NCBI GenBank assembly: GCA_021155885.1
Contig: JAJNBB010000011.1
Span: 1 to 49,874 of the forward strand
Direction of reading: 5' to 3'
Length of the DNA: 49,874 nucleotides
DNA from: Fibrobacteria bacterium
Lineage (GTDB): Bacteria; Fibrobacterota; Fibrobacteria; UBA11236
In this document: positions 41,091 through 49,788 of the stretch, piece by piece
How positions within the stretch are numbered: the first letter of the stretch is position 1
How the letters are laid out: each line of letters starts with the position of its first letter
Notes under the pieces: model-generated
Told to the model about the DNA's origin: nothing
Seen by the model: the letters and a program-made list of their open reading frames with translations, nothing else
Database searches by the model: none
Made by a program: the position numbers and the translations under genes

Positions 41091-42639
41091 GGCCGTCCCG
41101 TTCCATCTCGGCGATCCGGCGGCCCGTCTCCGCCGCCCCGAGTTCCCGGGCCGCGTCGGCCGGGCGCGCGGCGGCGTCGAGACCCGCGGCGAGGATGAGA
41201 TGCCGCAGTTCGCGGGCCTCGCCCATCATTTCCGAAACCTTGTGGCTGAGCAGGTTGTAAAAAACGACCGCCGGGATCGCCACGGCCAGGCCCATCGCCG
41301 TGGCCACCAGGGCCTCCGCGATGGCCGCCATGACGTGCAGCTGCGCGTCCGCGCCGCCGTCGCCCAGATGACCGAAGGCGTCCAGGATGCCGAGCACCGT
41401 GCCCAGCAGGCCGATGAACGCGGCGTTGGAGGCCACGATGCCCATGAAGGTCAGGCCGCGGGTCAGGCGCCGCTCTTCCACCGATTCCTGCGCCAGCATC
41501 AGCTGCTCGAGGGATTCGGGGGCGAGCCGGATATTGTCGAAGCCGAGGCGCACCATGCGGCCGGCCACGGTGTGCACGTCCGCCTTCTCCACCACGCTTT
41601 CCACGCCGTGCTTGTGGGTCAGGGCCTTGAAGAGCTTGAGGCGCATCTTGTCGGCGTCGGCGGCCTCCCCCGTTACCAGGGAGCGGCGGCGCAGGTAAAC
41701 CCAGGTGATCGCGATGCCCAGCAGGATCAGCAGGCCCAGGATGGCCCGCGCGATCATCAGGGGCATGCGCGCGAGGGGGCCGTCCTTCAGGTCCGTCAGC
41801 TTCGCCAGCCAGCCGCGCTCGTCGATGATGAGGTAACCTGGACCCGAAGCCTGTGTCTGCAGCGGGTCCAAAGGCAGCTCGAGTTCGCGCGAACCGATGC
41901 CGGTCAGCAGGGCGCGCTGGGTTTCGGGATGAAGATTTTCATGCCAGGCATAGGGCATGTCGCCGCTGCCGGAGCGCGCGAGCAGGCCCGCCACGTTATC
42001 CTGCGTCAGGTACCAGGCGCCGAGCGTTCCCACGCGAACGCGAGTTCCCCGGGAAGCGGCGCCGTCGGCCCGCGGGAACCGGTCTTCCTCCCGCTCGATC
42101 TCGCGGGCGAAGCGCCATTCGGCCTCATAAGCCGCGATCAAGGTGTTCAGCCCGTCGCGCGGGGAAGCGTACGACTCGATGCCGCGGGCGGCCTGCGCGA
42201 CGGCGGCCAGGCGCTCCTCGGTTTTCCAGGGAAGGCCGAAGCGCACCTTATCGCGCAGCAGTTCGGCGCGGTCGAGCATGTCTTGGCGGATTTGCTCGCG
42301 CTTCTGGGCCAGCGCGTCCGGGCCGGGCTTCGCGGAAGCCGCGCGTTCGCGGGCATCGCGCAGTTCCTCGAGCAGCCGCGAGCGCTCGGACGCGGCCTTG
42401 TCCAGGCTGTCGCGCGCGCGGTCCTGCTCGGCCTGCGCGCGCTCGCGCGCGTCGAGGCCGGCCTGGCGGAGGCTCCAGCGCAAGCGCGAAAGGCTGTCGC
42501 GCGCGGCCTGAAGCTGCCCCAGCTGGGCGCTCGCCTGCTGCAGCGCGGCGGCGTCGGGGTTCACGTCGGTTTTCTTCGCCGCCGCGACCGGCGAGGCCGT
42601 CAGGACGAGCAGGCCTACCATTAGGAGTGCGGTTTTCAT
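41080..42639 (-). CDS. exbB: TtpC/ExbB fusion: periplasmic coiled coil plus MotA/TolQ/ExbB channel
   Basis: A 519-aa protein. Signal peptide (about 1-20), then a long periplasmic region with coiled coil (about 25-150) and a DUF3450-like part (RVRVGTLGAWYLTQDNVAGL). A membrane helix lies at about 290-315. The MotA/TolQ/ExbB domain follows, with helices in GLTFMGIVASNAAFIGLLGT and ALVATAMGLAVAIPAVVFYN. In Vibrio-type TonB2 systems TtpC carries this layout next to a separate ExbB; here no second ExbB gene is present, so this one protein must be the channel. Overlaps DUF3450 by 4 nt. Confidence 0.88.
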   Translation of the reverse strand: MKTALLMVGLLVLTASPVAAAKKTDVNPDAAALQQASAQLGQLQAARDSLSRLRWSLRQAGLDARERAQAEQDRARDSLDKAASERSRLLEELRDARERAASAKPGPDALAQKREQIRQDMLDRAELLRDKVRFGLPWKTEERLAAVAQAARGIESYASPRDGLNTLIAAYEAEWRFAREIEREEDRFPRADGAASRGTRVRVGTLGAWYLTQDNVAGLLARSGSGDMPYAWHENLHPETQRALLTGIGSRELELPLDPLQTQASGPGYLIIDERGWLAKLTDLKDGPLARMPLMIARAILGLLILLGIAITWVYLRRRSLVTGEAADADKMRLKLFKALTHKHGVESVVEKADVHTVAGRMVRLGFDNIRLAPESLEQLMLAQESVEERRLTRGLTFMGIVASNAAFIGLLGTVLGILDAFGHLGDGGADAQLHVMAAIAEALVATAMGLAVAIPAVVFYNLLSHKVSEMMGEARELRHLILAAGLDAAARPADAARELGAAETGRRIAEMERDGHGR

Positions 42640-43436
42640 TGCACGCCTCCCGAGACCTGGCCCGATACGATTCCGAACGGAAGCGGCACGAAGCCGGGCT
42701 CCTCCTCGGAGGCGAGCATGCGGGAAATCTTCAGCAGGTTCTGCCGGCGCTCGGCGGGCAGGGATTCTTTCCAGGCCCAGCCGTCGGGGCCTTTATGGCG
42801 GTAGGCGCCGAAGGCGCCATCCTTGCTCACGAAACCCTCGAAGAACCCACCCGCGCTCACGTAGACGCCGTCCAGCGGGCGCCCGTCCAAGGCGGTATAG
42901 GACCCGTTGCGCGCCTCGACCTTGCGGCCGCGGTCGATCAGTTCGGAAAGCGCGTCGGCCAACCGCGCCAGGCCGTCCTCGGGGGGCACGACGCCGGTGC
43001 GAAGGCCGCGGGAGAGATCGCGCAGGCTCCGCTCTTTCGATTCCGCGAAACCGGGCAGTTCCTCGCGCTGGATCTTCGCGAGCAGCGCGTCCACGCGGTC
43101 CGCGATTTCACGCGCCAGCGCTTCGGCCTCGGTTTGCAGTCGCTTCTGCTCGCGCGCCTTGTCCTCGGCCGGATTCCCGGCGGCCGCGAGCGCCCGGGCC
43201 AGGCTGTCGGCCTCGATTCGCGCCCGGCGCGCCTGCGCCCGCGTATCGGCCAACTGGCCGCGCGACGCGGATTCCCACGCTTTCTGCCGCGCGAGATCCG
43301 ATTCGTACGATTGTCTTTCGGCCTCGACCTCGCGGCGCGCCTGTTCGATCTGGCGCTGCACGCGCATCAATTCCGTCTGGGCGAAGATTCCCGTCGCGCC
43401 CGCCAAAACGAACGCTGTCAGCCATGTTTTTTTCAT
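42636..43436 (-). CDS. DUF3450 family periplasmic protein, first gene of the TonB operon
   Basis: A 266-aa exported protein: signal peptide (about 1-19, ATGIFAQ), coiled coil to about residue 120, and a C-terminal domain (SYTALDGRPLDGVYVSAGG, FEGFVSKDGAFGAYRHKGPD). DUF3450 proteins head TonB2/TtpC operons and probably form a periplasmic complex with the TtpC part of the next gene. The 112 bp upstream separate it from queD and should contain the operon promoter; no ribosome site is clear. Confidence 0.85.
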   Translation of the reverse strand: MKKTWLTAFVLAGATGIFAQTELMRVQRQIEQARREVEAERQSYESDLARQKAWESASRGQLADTRAQARRARIEADSLARALAAAGNPAEDKAREQKRLQTEAEALAREIADRVDALLAKIQREELPGFAESKERSLRDLSRGLRTGVVPPEDGLARLADALSELIDRGRKVEARNGSYTALDGRPLDGVYVSAGGFFEGFVSKDGAFGAYRHKGPDGWAWKESLPAERRQNLLKISRMLASEEEPGFVPLPFGIVSGQVSGGVQ

Positions 43437-43548
43437 GGCCTAATAGGGAGCAATCCGGCGTTTCCAAGAGGTTACACGAAGGTTTCATTCGCGTTAACGG
43501 ATTTGAAACAGGGCCTCTTTTTCTAAACGAAATAAGGGCGGTCTAGGA

Positions 43549-43911
43549 TCAAGGCCTGTATTCGCAGCGCGCCGTGCACGTCTCGTGCAACACCACCCCG
43601 CTCAGCTTCGGCAGCGCCGGCTTGAGGCGTTCCCATACCCAGCGGCAAATCACTTCCGAGGTCGGGTTTTCAAGGCCGGGCACGTCCTGGTTGAGAAACC
43701 GGTGATCGAGCGCGTCGCGCAAGGGTTTGAACGCCGCCTTGATGTCGGCGAAATCCATGACGAATCCCGTCCGGGGGTCGATTTCCCCGGTCACCTCGAT
43801 CTCGCAACGAAAGCTGTGGCCATGGATCCGGGCGCACTTGTGGCCGGGCGGAACATGGGGCAAAAAGTGCGCGGATTCGAAGGAAAAGGATTTAACGAGG
43901 GTAGCGGGCAT
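43549..43911 (-). CDS. queD: 6-carboxy-5,6,7,8-tetrahydropterin synthase (queuosine pathway)
   Basis: A 120-aa PTPS-family enzyme that converts dihydroneopterin triphosphate to 6-carboxytetrahydropterin for queuosine. Zinc ligands His15, His30 and His32 (ESAHFLP, RIHGHSF), nucleophile Cys26 ([10 protein letters not shown]), His70 and Glu110 complete the site, and [13 protein letters not shown] and [11 protein letters not shown] are typical. The start is set at ATG 43911 ([14 protein letters not shown] follows); an upstream in-frame codon gives 12 extra residues without similarity. No other queuosine genes are in the window. Confidence 0.93.
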   Translation of the reverse strand: MPATLVKSFSFESAHFLPHVPPGHKCARIHGHSFRCEIEVTGEIDPRTGFVMDFADIKAAFKPLRDALDHRFLNQDVPGLENPTSEVICRWVWERLKPALPKLSGVVLHETCTARCEYRP

Positions 43912-43993
43912 GGGGGGCCAAGTTAGAAAGACCGAATAGGTCAGCATTTTTGGTGAGGCAAGGATAGATTAAGGGTTCCTGGAGGACTCGCTT

Positions 43994-46228
43994 ATGCCTT
44001 CGTTACTCACTTCCCCGCAAAAATCCCTGTTTTCGAAGGCTTGGCGATTCCTTGCCCTTCTTGTCCTGCTCGGGGCCGTCCCGGAACCGCAGGCCCAACC
44101 CTGCCCGGAATTCTCGTACGTGAGAACCAATACCGTCGACCCCAACTGGCCGGACAGCATTACCAACGGCTTCGGCTACTTCAAGAACATGACGCTGCCG
44201 CTCTCTCCCGACAGTTCCAAACCCTGCATCCGGGTACCGACGGGATTCAGCGCCCACCTCTGGGCCAGCGAAAGGAGCCCCATGGGGGGCGTGCGCTCCT
44301 TGGTCGCCATGACCTGGGATGAAAAGGGCCGCCTGTGGGGCGTGGAAACGCGCGATTATCCCAACCGGGTGCTTTCGAATCCGCTGCCCGGCGGCGGCGG
44401 CGATGACCGGATCGTCGTGGTCTGGGACGCGAACGGCGACGGGGTCGTGGACACGCGCAAGGTCTTCGCGCAGGGCTTCAACCTCCTGACCGGCATCGTA
44501 CACACCACGAACGGCCTGGTGGTGTCCATGGCGCCGCACATCCTTTTGTTCAAGGATGAAAACGGCGACGATGTGGCCGACAATCCCTCCGGCACCATTC
44601 TTTACACCGGCTTCGCCCGCTTCGACACCCATGCCACGCTGTCGAACCTGACCTACGGCCTCGACAACTGGATCTATGCGACGGTGGGCTACGCCAGCGG
44701 GACCAACATCAACAACCCGGCCACGGCCCAGACCTTCGCGGGAAACTGGAACCAGCGCATCATCCGGTTCAAGTCCGACGGATCCATGATCGAATCCCTG
44801 ACGGGCCTGAGCAACAACACCTGGGGGCTCGGCATTTCGGAGACGGGACAGATCTTCGCCTCCACCGCCAACCGCGATCACTCCGTACACCAGGTTTACC
44901 CGGGGGCCACGCGCCAGACCCCGATTTATAGCGGGACCAACAAAAGCTACGCCCAGGAAGGAAGCAATGTCTGGGCGCGGGCCCGCCCGATCACCAAGCA
45001 TGTCAACGTCAATAACGGCGGGTACCCGGCGACGTCCAACCACTCGCTGTACACGGCGCGACAGTTCCCCCAGAAGTACTGGGACCGCGTGGCCTTCACC
45101 TGCGACGGCCCCTACCACCTCTGCCATGAGGTCAACCTGTCGCCGCTCGGCAGCACCTTTCGCGGGGCCGAGGACACCACGCAGCCCAATATTTTCGCCA
45201 GCACCGATCCGTGGACCTCTCCCATCCAGGCCCACGTGGGCCCGGACGGCGCCCTGTGGGTGATCGACTGGTACAACTACCTGATGAATCACAACGGCAT
45301 ATGCGGCAAGATCGCGTGCGGAACGGGCGCGGCCCAGATCTCTCCCATCCGCGACACCTTGAGGACGCGCATCTACCGCGTGGTGTACGACGCCCGTCCT
45401 CTCGACCCGATCCTGAACCTCGCGGCCGCGAGCGAGGACCAGCTGCTCCAGGCCTTCTCGCATACCAACCTGCTGTGGCGCCTGCACGCCCAGCGCTTGC
45501 TGCTCAAGCGCGGGAACAACCCGGGCCTGGTCTCCAAGCTCACGACCTTGCTTGGCCAAAGGATCCTGAACGACATGGGGGAAACCCCTTCGGTGATCCA
45601 CGCGATCCGGACCCTGCAGGGTTTCGGGGTGTTCGCGGCCGACACGACGACCTGGGTGCCCGTGCTGAAGGATTTGCTGCTCCATCCCTCCCCGGGAGTG
45701 CGCTGGAACGCACTGGACGCCCTGCCCAACGTCGCCGCCTCCACCACGGCCATTCTGGATCAGGGCCGCATCAACGACCCCGACCCGCTCGTGCGCGTCA
45801 TGGCCCTGCACAAGCTCACCACCCTCCCCGGGACCAAGAGCGGCGTCATGTACACCCCCTTTGTCACGCTCGACACCTATTCGCAGAACCGGTTCACCGC
45901 CGTGGGGGGCCTGACCCAGTCGTCCACCATGCCCGCCATCCCGGCGCTGTATCCAGCGGCGGGCGTTTCGCAAACTTCCGGCCCCCGTTTCCTGCGACCC
46001 ATCTCGGTTTCCTACCGGCGCGGTGGATTCACGATCTTCGACCTGGACCCGCGCGCCTCCGGCACGTTGACGGTCCTGGATGTGCGCGGCGCAACGGTCG
46101 CGCGCGTCGCCGTCGAGAACGGCCGGGCCGCCCGGCCCGTCGCCGGCCTGCGGCAGGGAGCCTATCTCTTCCAGGTCCGCCTCCGCAACGGCGACGCGTT
46201 CCACGGAAAATTCTCGGTTTTTAACTAG
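43994..46228 (+). CDS. Secreted PVC-type dehydrogenase-like propeller with HEAT repeats and T9SS-type tail
   Basis: A 744-aa protein. The start ATG 43994 has GGAGGA 7 nt upstream; signal peptide about 1-35 (AVPEPQAQ). Residues ~80-480 form the PVC membrane-bound dehydrogenase propeller (FSAHLWASERSPM, ETRDYPNRVL, VVVWDANGDGVVDTRKVF, GPDGALWVIDWYNYLMNH), related to sorbosone/glucose dehydrogenases. HEAT-like helices follow (about 500-640, DPDPLVRVMALHKL). The C-terminal cytochrome c site often fused in such proteins is missing; an Ig-like T9SS type A tail (TVLDVRGATVARVAV, RQGAYLFQVRLR) takes its place. It is followed after 17 bp by the ThuA gene. The substrate is probably a sugar or sugar derivative, by family only. 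Confidence 0.8.
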   Translation: MPSLLTSPQKSLFSKAWRFLALLVLLGAVPEPQAQPCPEFSYVRTNTVDPNWPDSITNGFGYFKNMTLPLSPDSSKPCIRVPTGFSAHLWASERSPMGGVRSLVAMTWDEKGRLWGVETRDYPNRVLSNPLPGGGGDDRIVVVWDANGDGVVDTRKVFAQGFNLLTGIVHTTNGLVVSMAPHILLFKDENGDDVADNPSGTILYTGFARFDTHATLSNLTYGLDNWIYATVGYASGTNINNPATAQTFAGNWNQRIIRFKSDGSMIESLTGLSNNTWGLGISETGQIFASTANRDHSVHQVYPGATRQTPIYSGTNKSYAQEGSNVWARARPITKHVNVNNGGYPATSNHSLYTARQFPQKYWDRVAFTCDGPYHLCHEVNLSPLGSTFRGAEDTTQPNIFASTDPWTSPIQAHVGPDGALWVIDWYNYLMNHNGICGKIACGTGAAQISPIRDTLRTRIYRVVYDARPLDPILNLAAASEDQLLQAFSHTNLLWRLHAQRLLLKRGNNPGLVSKLTTLLGQRILNDMGETPSVIHAIRTLQGFGVFAADTTTWVPVLKDLLLHPSPGVRWNALDALPNVAASTTAILDQGRINDPDPLVRVMALHKLTTLPGTKSGVMYTPFVTLDTYSQNRFTAVGGLTQSSTMPAIPALYPAAGVSQTSGPRFLRPISVSYRRGGFTIFDLDPRASGTLTVLDVRGATVARVAVENGRAARPVAGLRQGAYLFQVRLRNGDAFHGKFSVFN

Positions 46229-46245
46229 TCCCCGGAGACAGAATC

Positions 46246-47247
46246 ATGAAGTCGATCCAATACGCGGCCTGTGCCTTGCTGACGATGGCTGTGCTTCCGC
46301 AGGCGCAAACCCCCATCAAGGTCTTGTTCTGGGGCGGCACGGCCACGGGAACCCATAATTCCCGCGCCTTGCGCGACACGCTGGCTTCCGTGTTCACCGC
46401 CAACAACCTCGAGATGCACTACCGCGAGGCGAACTCGCACTCCTGGCTTACAGCGGACAGCCTTGCGGCATTCGACGTCGCCCTGCTATATACGACGAAC
46501 CAGACCGGCACTGACCTCAGCATGACCCAGTTGAACGCCTTCGTCGCGTGGATTGCGTCGGGACGCGTGGCCGTCGCCTTCCATGGCTCCACCAACACCT
46601 ACCTGAACAACGGCGCCGTCACCACCGCCTGGAGGCAATTGCTGGGGGCGCAATTCGTGGATCACGACGCCCCGAACCACGCCGGCACGCCTACGTACAC
46701 GCAGCCCAACAACCCCTTCCTGCTGGGCACGACTCCCCTGCCCGCCGGAGCGACCTCGGATCCCGGGGTGAATAGCGCGACCTACTGGGATGAGGGGCGC
46801 CGGCACAATCAATACGTGAACGACACGGTCGTAATCGCCCGCTCGCAGTTGGCGACTACCAACGTTCCCTGGATCTGGGTCCGCCCCCAAGGCCTGGGAT
46901 GGGTCTATTACAACGCCAGCGGACACCGCGGGTCGGCGTGGACGCGGCCCGAATTCAAGGGGCAGCTCGTGCGCGCCCTGCAATGGGGGGCTTCCATCAA
47001 GACAACCGGCATTCGCGGCAAAGCGGCGGTCGACGCCCTGATTCGCGCGGAGGGCAACCAGCTCATGGTCCCGGGAATCGGGCCCCATTCCGTCCGGATT
47101 CACAACATGACCGGACGGAACGTTTTTTCAGGAAATGCCGGCGGCGCGAATCAATACGATTTGTCCGGTCTTCCGCTGGGCGTTTACACTATCGAGGTCC
47201 TGACGCGGGCGGATGCCTTTCACGGGATTTTCGTCAGGAAGCCGTGA
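46246..47247 (+). CDS. Secreted ThuA-domain protein with T9SS-type tail
   Basis: A 333-aa protein: signal peptide (about 1-21), then a ThuA/trehalose-utilisation domain with a glutamine-amidotransferase-like fold (IKVLFWGGTATGTHNSRALR, VALLYTTNQTG, GRVAVAFHG, DHDAPNHAG, WVRPQGLGWVYYNASGHRGS). The tail from about 270 (SVRIHNMTGRNVFSG, LPLGVYTIEVL) is a T9SS type A domain; its end (DAFHGIFV) matches the end of the preceding protein (DAFHGKFSV). ThuA and PVC-type dehydrogenase domains are often fused or adjacent and are linked to oxidised sugar use. Co-transcribed with the dehydrogenase gene. Confidence 0.83.
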   Translation: MKSIQYAACALLTMAVLPQAQTPIKVLFWGGTATGTHNSRALRDTLASVFTANNLEMHYREANSHSWLTADSLAAFDVALLYTTNQTGTDLSMTQLNAFVAWIASGRVAVAFHGSTNTYLNNGAVTTAWRQLLGAQFVDHDAPNHAGTPTYTQPNNPFLLGTTPLPAGATSDPGVNSATYWDEGRRHNQYVNDTVVIARSQLATTNVPWIWVRPQGLGWVYYNASGHRGSAWTRPEFKGQLVRALQWGASIKTTGIRGKAAVDALIRAEGNQLMVPGIGPHSVRIHNMTGRNVFSGNAGGANQYDLSGLPLGVYTIEVLTRADAFHGIFVRKP

Positions 47248-47286
47248 TTCCCGGCGCCCGGCCGGTTGCTTAGGGAACGCCCCTCA

Positions 47287-47342
47287 AAGATTGGCGTGCT
47301 AAGGCACGCTAAGGAAGATTGGCGTGTTAAGGCACGCCAAGG
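47287..47342. repeat. Two tandem 28-bp palindromic repeats at the feoB 3' end
   Basis: Copies at 47287-47314 and 47315-47342 agree at 26 of 28 positions. Each can form a hairpin: TTGGCGTG-N6-CACGCCAA in copy 2, with one G-U pair in copy 1. The feoB stop (47327-47329) and its last codons lie in copy 2. Probably the shared transcription end of thuA and feoB, or a small repeat element. Confidence 0.8.
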
Positions 47343-49288
47343 GCGCGCAACCCTTGCACCAGGGCGACGGCCAGCAGGTAGGCCACGCCGGTGAACAGGC
47401 CCAGCTGGATCAACGCCGGCCGCCAGCGCCAGCTTCCCATCTCATTGCGGGCCACCGCGACGGTCGGGAAACATTGCAGCGCGATCAGGTAGAAAAGCAG
47501 GATGCCGAGGCACGTCGACACCGTGAAAATGCGCCGGCCGTCCCCCTCGAACCGAAGTTCCGACATGCGCGCGAACAACTTCCCCGTCATGCCGGCCTCG
47601 TCATTCAGCTCCTGCACGCGGTAGACCAGCGCCAGCGAACCCACGAACACCTCGCGCGCGGCGAAGCCCGAGATCAGGGCCACCCCGCCGCGCCAATCCA
47701 GGCCCATCGGGGCCGTGACGGGTTCGATGAAGTGCCCGATGCGCGCGGCGTAGGAGTTCGAGACCGCGACGTACTCGCGGTCCGACCCGTCGGAGGGAGC
47801 GGGCTGCACCGGGGTGTGCGTGAGGACCCACAGGCTCAGGGCGATCACCAGAATGGTGGGTCCCGCCTTGCGGATGTATTGCCAGGTCTTGTGCCACGTC
47901 GAAACGAGAACGACGCGCAGCATCGGCGCGCGCAGGGCGGGCAGCTCCAGCATGAACCCCGAGGTTTCCTTGCCCTTCAGGTAACGGCTGGCGATGGTCG
48001 AGATGACCGCGCCGATCAGGAAACCCGACAGGTACAGCCCCGTCATCGCCAGGCCGCCCAGCCACGGCTTGTCCTTCGGGATCAGGAACGCCAGCAACAG
48101 GGCGTACACCGGAAGGCGGGCGCTGCAGCTCATCAGGGGAATGATGAAAAGCGTCAGCATGCGCTCCAGCCGGTTGGGAATGGTGCGCGCGGCCAGCATC
48201 GCCGGAATCGCGCAGGCATAGCCCGAGAGGAGCGGGACGAAGGATTTGCCGTTGAGCCCGATCCGGGAGAGGGGCCGGTCCACCAGCGCCGCGCCGCGCG
48301 CTAGATAACCCGAATCCTCGAGATACCCCATGGCGAAAAACAGGATCGCGATCTGGGGAAGAAAGACCAGCACGGCCCCCACCCCGCCCACGAGGCCATC
48401 GGCGAACAGATCGGTGGCCCACGATGCGGGAAGCACCGACTTCGCCACCGTGACCAGCGCGCCGAAGAGGGCGTCGATGCCGTCCATCAACGGCGCGGCC
48501 ATCCAGAAGATGGCGGTGAAGATCGCGCACATGGCGCCGAGGAAAATCAGCAGGCCCAGGACCGGGTGCAGCAGGATCCGGTCCGCCGTCGAGGGGCCGT
48601 GCCGCTGCGGCAAGCCTTCGCGGCCGGCTTTTTCAAAACGCGGCTTGACCGCCAGATGCTCCAGCGCATCCAGGGCATGAAAGGTTTCCGAGATGCGCTC
48701 CTCGGTCAATTCCGCGGCGAAGGCTTCGTATTGCGCGCGCGCGGGACGGGTCTGCGACTTTTCCCCGAGCGCGCGCAGGGCCTCCGCCATTTGCGAGAGC
48801 CGCTCCTGCTTGCGGGGATCAAGCACGAAAACCGGGCAGTCGAGCAGTTCCGAGAGGTTCCGCTCGTCCACGCGCAGCCCCTTGGCGAGCAAAAGATCCT
48901 CCATCGTCACGACCAGAACGACGGGAAAACCGAGGTCGAGCAGCTGCCGCGTAAGGTACAGGTGGCGCGAAAGCTGGTTGGCGTCGGCGACGGCGACGAG
49001 GATGTCGGGACGGCGATCGCCCTGGAACAGGGCATCCACGGTGACCTTTTCATCGGGAGAGGAAGGCACCAGGCTCGTGATGCCCGGCGTGTCCATGACG
49101 CGGCAGGAGAATCCCGGAAGACGGCGCGCATCGCCCACGGCGTATTCGACGGTCGCGCCCGGATAGTTGACGGTGTTATAATGCGAGCCCGTTAGAGTAT
49201 TGAACAACGTCGTCTTGCCGCAGTTCGCGGAGCCAATCAGGGCGACCAGCGGTAGCGCGGGGGAATTTTCGGGGGTCGCCGCGGCCAT
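47327..49288 (-). CDS. feoB: Ferrous iron transport protein B
   Basis: A 653-aa inner-membrane Fe(II) transporter with an N-terminal G domain. G1 GSANCGKTT (19-27) and G3 DTPG (66-69) are intact; the G4 position reads T128-M-E-D131 where N-x-x-D is usual. Two Gate domains follow with LLSGYACAIPAMLAARTI and LISGFAAREVFVGSLALVYR, and about eight to ten membrane helices. It is slightly shorter than typical (about 700-770 aa). It starts 2 nt after the feoA stop. Confidence 0.93.
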   Translation of the reverse strand: MAAATPENSPALPLVALIGSANCGKTTLFNTLTGSHYNTVNYPGATVEYAVGDARRLPGFSCRVMDTPGITSLVPSSPDEKVTVDALFQGDRRPDILVAVADANQLSRHLYLTRQLLDLGFPVVLVVTMEDLLLAKGLRVDERNLSELLDCPVFVLDPRKQERLSQMAEALRALGEKSQTRPARAQYEAFAAELTEERISETFHALDALEHLAVKPRFEKAGREGLPQRHGPSTADRILLHPVLGLLIFLGAMCAIFTAIFWMAAPLMDGIDALFGALVTVAKSVLPASWATDLFADGLVGGVGAVLVFLPQIAILFFAMGYLEDSGYLARGAALVDRPLSRIGLNGKSFVPLLSGYACAIPAMLAARTIPNRLERMLTLFIIPLMSCSARLPVYALLLAFLIPKDKPWLGGLAMTGLYLSGFLIGAVISTIASRYLKGKETSGFMLELPALRAPMLRVVLVSTWHKTWQYIRKAGPTILVIALSLWVLTHTPVQPAPSDGSDREYVAVSNSYAARIGHFIEPVTAPMGLDWRGGVALISGFAAREVFVGSLALVYRVQELNDEAGMTGKLFARMSELRFEGDGRRIFTVSTCLGILLFYLIALQCFPTVAVARNEMGSWRWRPALIQLGLFTGVAYLLAVALVQGLRALGVP

Positions 49289-49290
49289 GG

Positions 49291-49548
49291 CTACACCCGC
49301 ACGCGGACGTGGCGCGCGTCGCTTTGGCGAAGCGCGATCTGGGTGCCGCGCAGGGAGAAAACCAGGGGATCCCCGAAGGGGGTGGCCATCACAAAACGCA
49401 CAGGGCTGCCTTGCACGAAACCCGCCTCGAGAAGGCGGCGGCGCTGCGCGGGTTCGCCTTCCACCGAGACGACCACGCCTTGCTGGCCGGGCCGGAGGCG
49501 CTCCAGCGTCAGGTTTTCAGCGGTGATTTTCAGGTTCGGGGCGATCAT
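49291..49548 (-). CDS. feoA: Ferrous iron transport protein A
   Basis: An 85-aa SH3-like protein (LTLERLRPGQQGVVVSVEGE, RRLLEAGFVQGSPVRFVM, FSLRGTQIALRQSDA) that supports FeoB at the membrane. Start set at ATG 49548; an in-frame TTG at 49563 is possible but less likely. Operon feoA-feoB. Upstream is an inverted repeat ACTTAT-N20-ATAAGT (49568-49573/49594-49599) that might be regulatory; it is not a recognisable Fur box. Confidence 0.9.
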   Translation of the reverse strand: MIAPNLKITAENLTLERLRPGQQGVVVSVEGEPAQRRRLLEAGFVQGSPVRFVMATPFGDPLVFSLRGTQIALRQSDARHVRVRV

Positions 49549-49788
49549 GGAGCGGTGGCCCAAAATTACTTATCCCAGACCCGCAGGACAAGAATAAGTC
49601 TCAATCTTTAGGAGCAATCCCGACAGAATGGTCCTTAAGCCGCGTTCTTCTTGTATTACCGAGCAGTCCGATGGTCCTATTTCCGTTCTCCCTTTTTAAT
49701 GGCGGTCACCAGACCGCCCTTGCTTCCAACTCCCAACCACCAACCCCCAACGACAGGGGATTCATCAGGTAGTATTTTTCCCCCGTCC
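49549..49788. promoter_or_regulatory. Divergent region between feoA and the Sua5-like gene
   Basis: About 240 bp without a gene. It holds the ACTTAT/ATAAGT inverted repeat near feoA and a perfect hairpin GGCGGTC-N4-GACCGCC (49701-49718). After those come an A/C-rich tract (49727-49751) and TTTTTCCCCCGTCC directly before the ATG at 49789, which resembles the C arm of the dispersed palindrome. Confidence 0.4.

Noticed and set aside
47287-47342. CRISPR array
   Set aside because: Only two directly adjoining copies with no spacers and no cas genes nearby.
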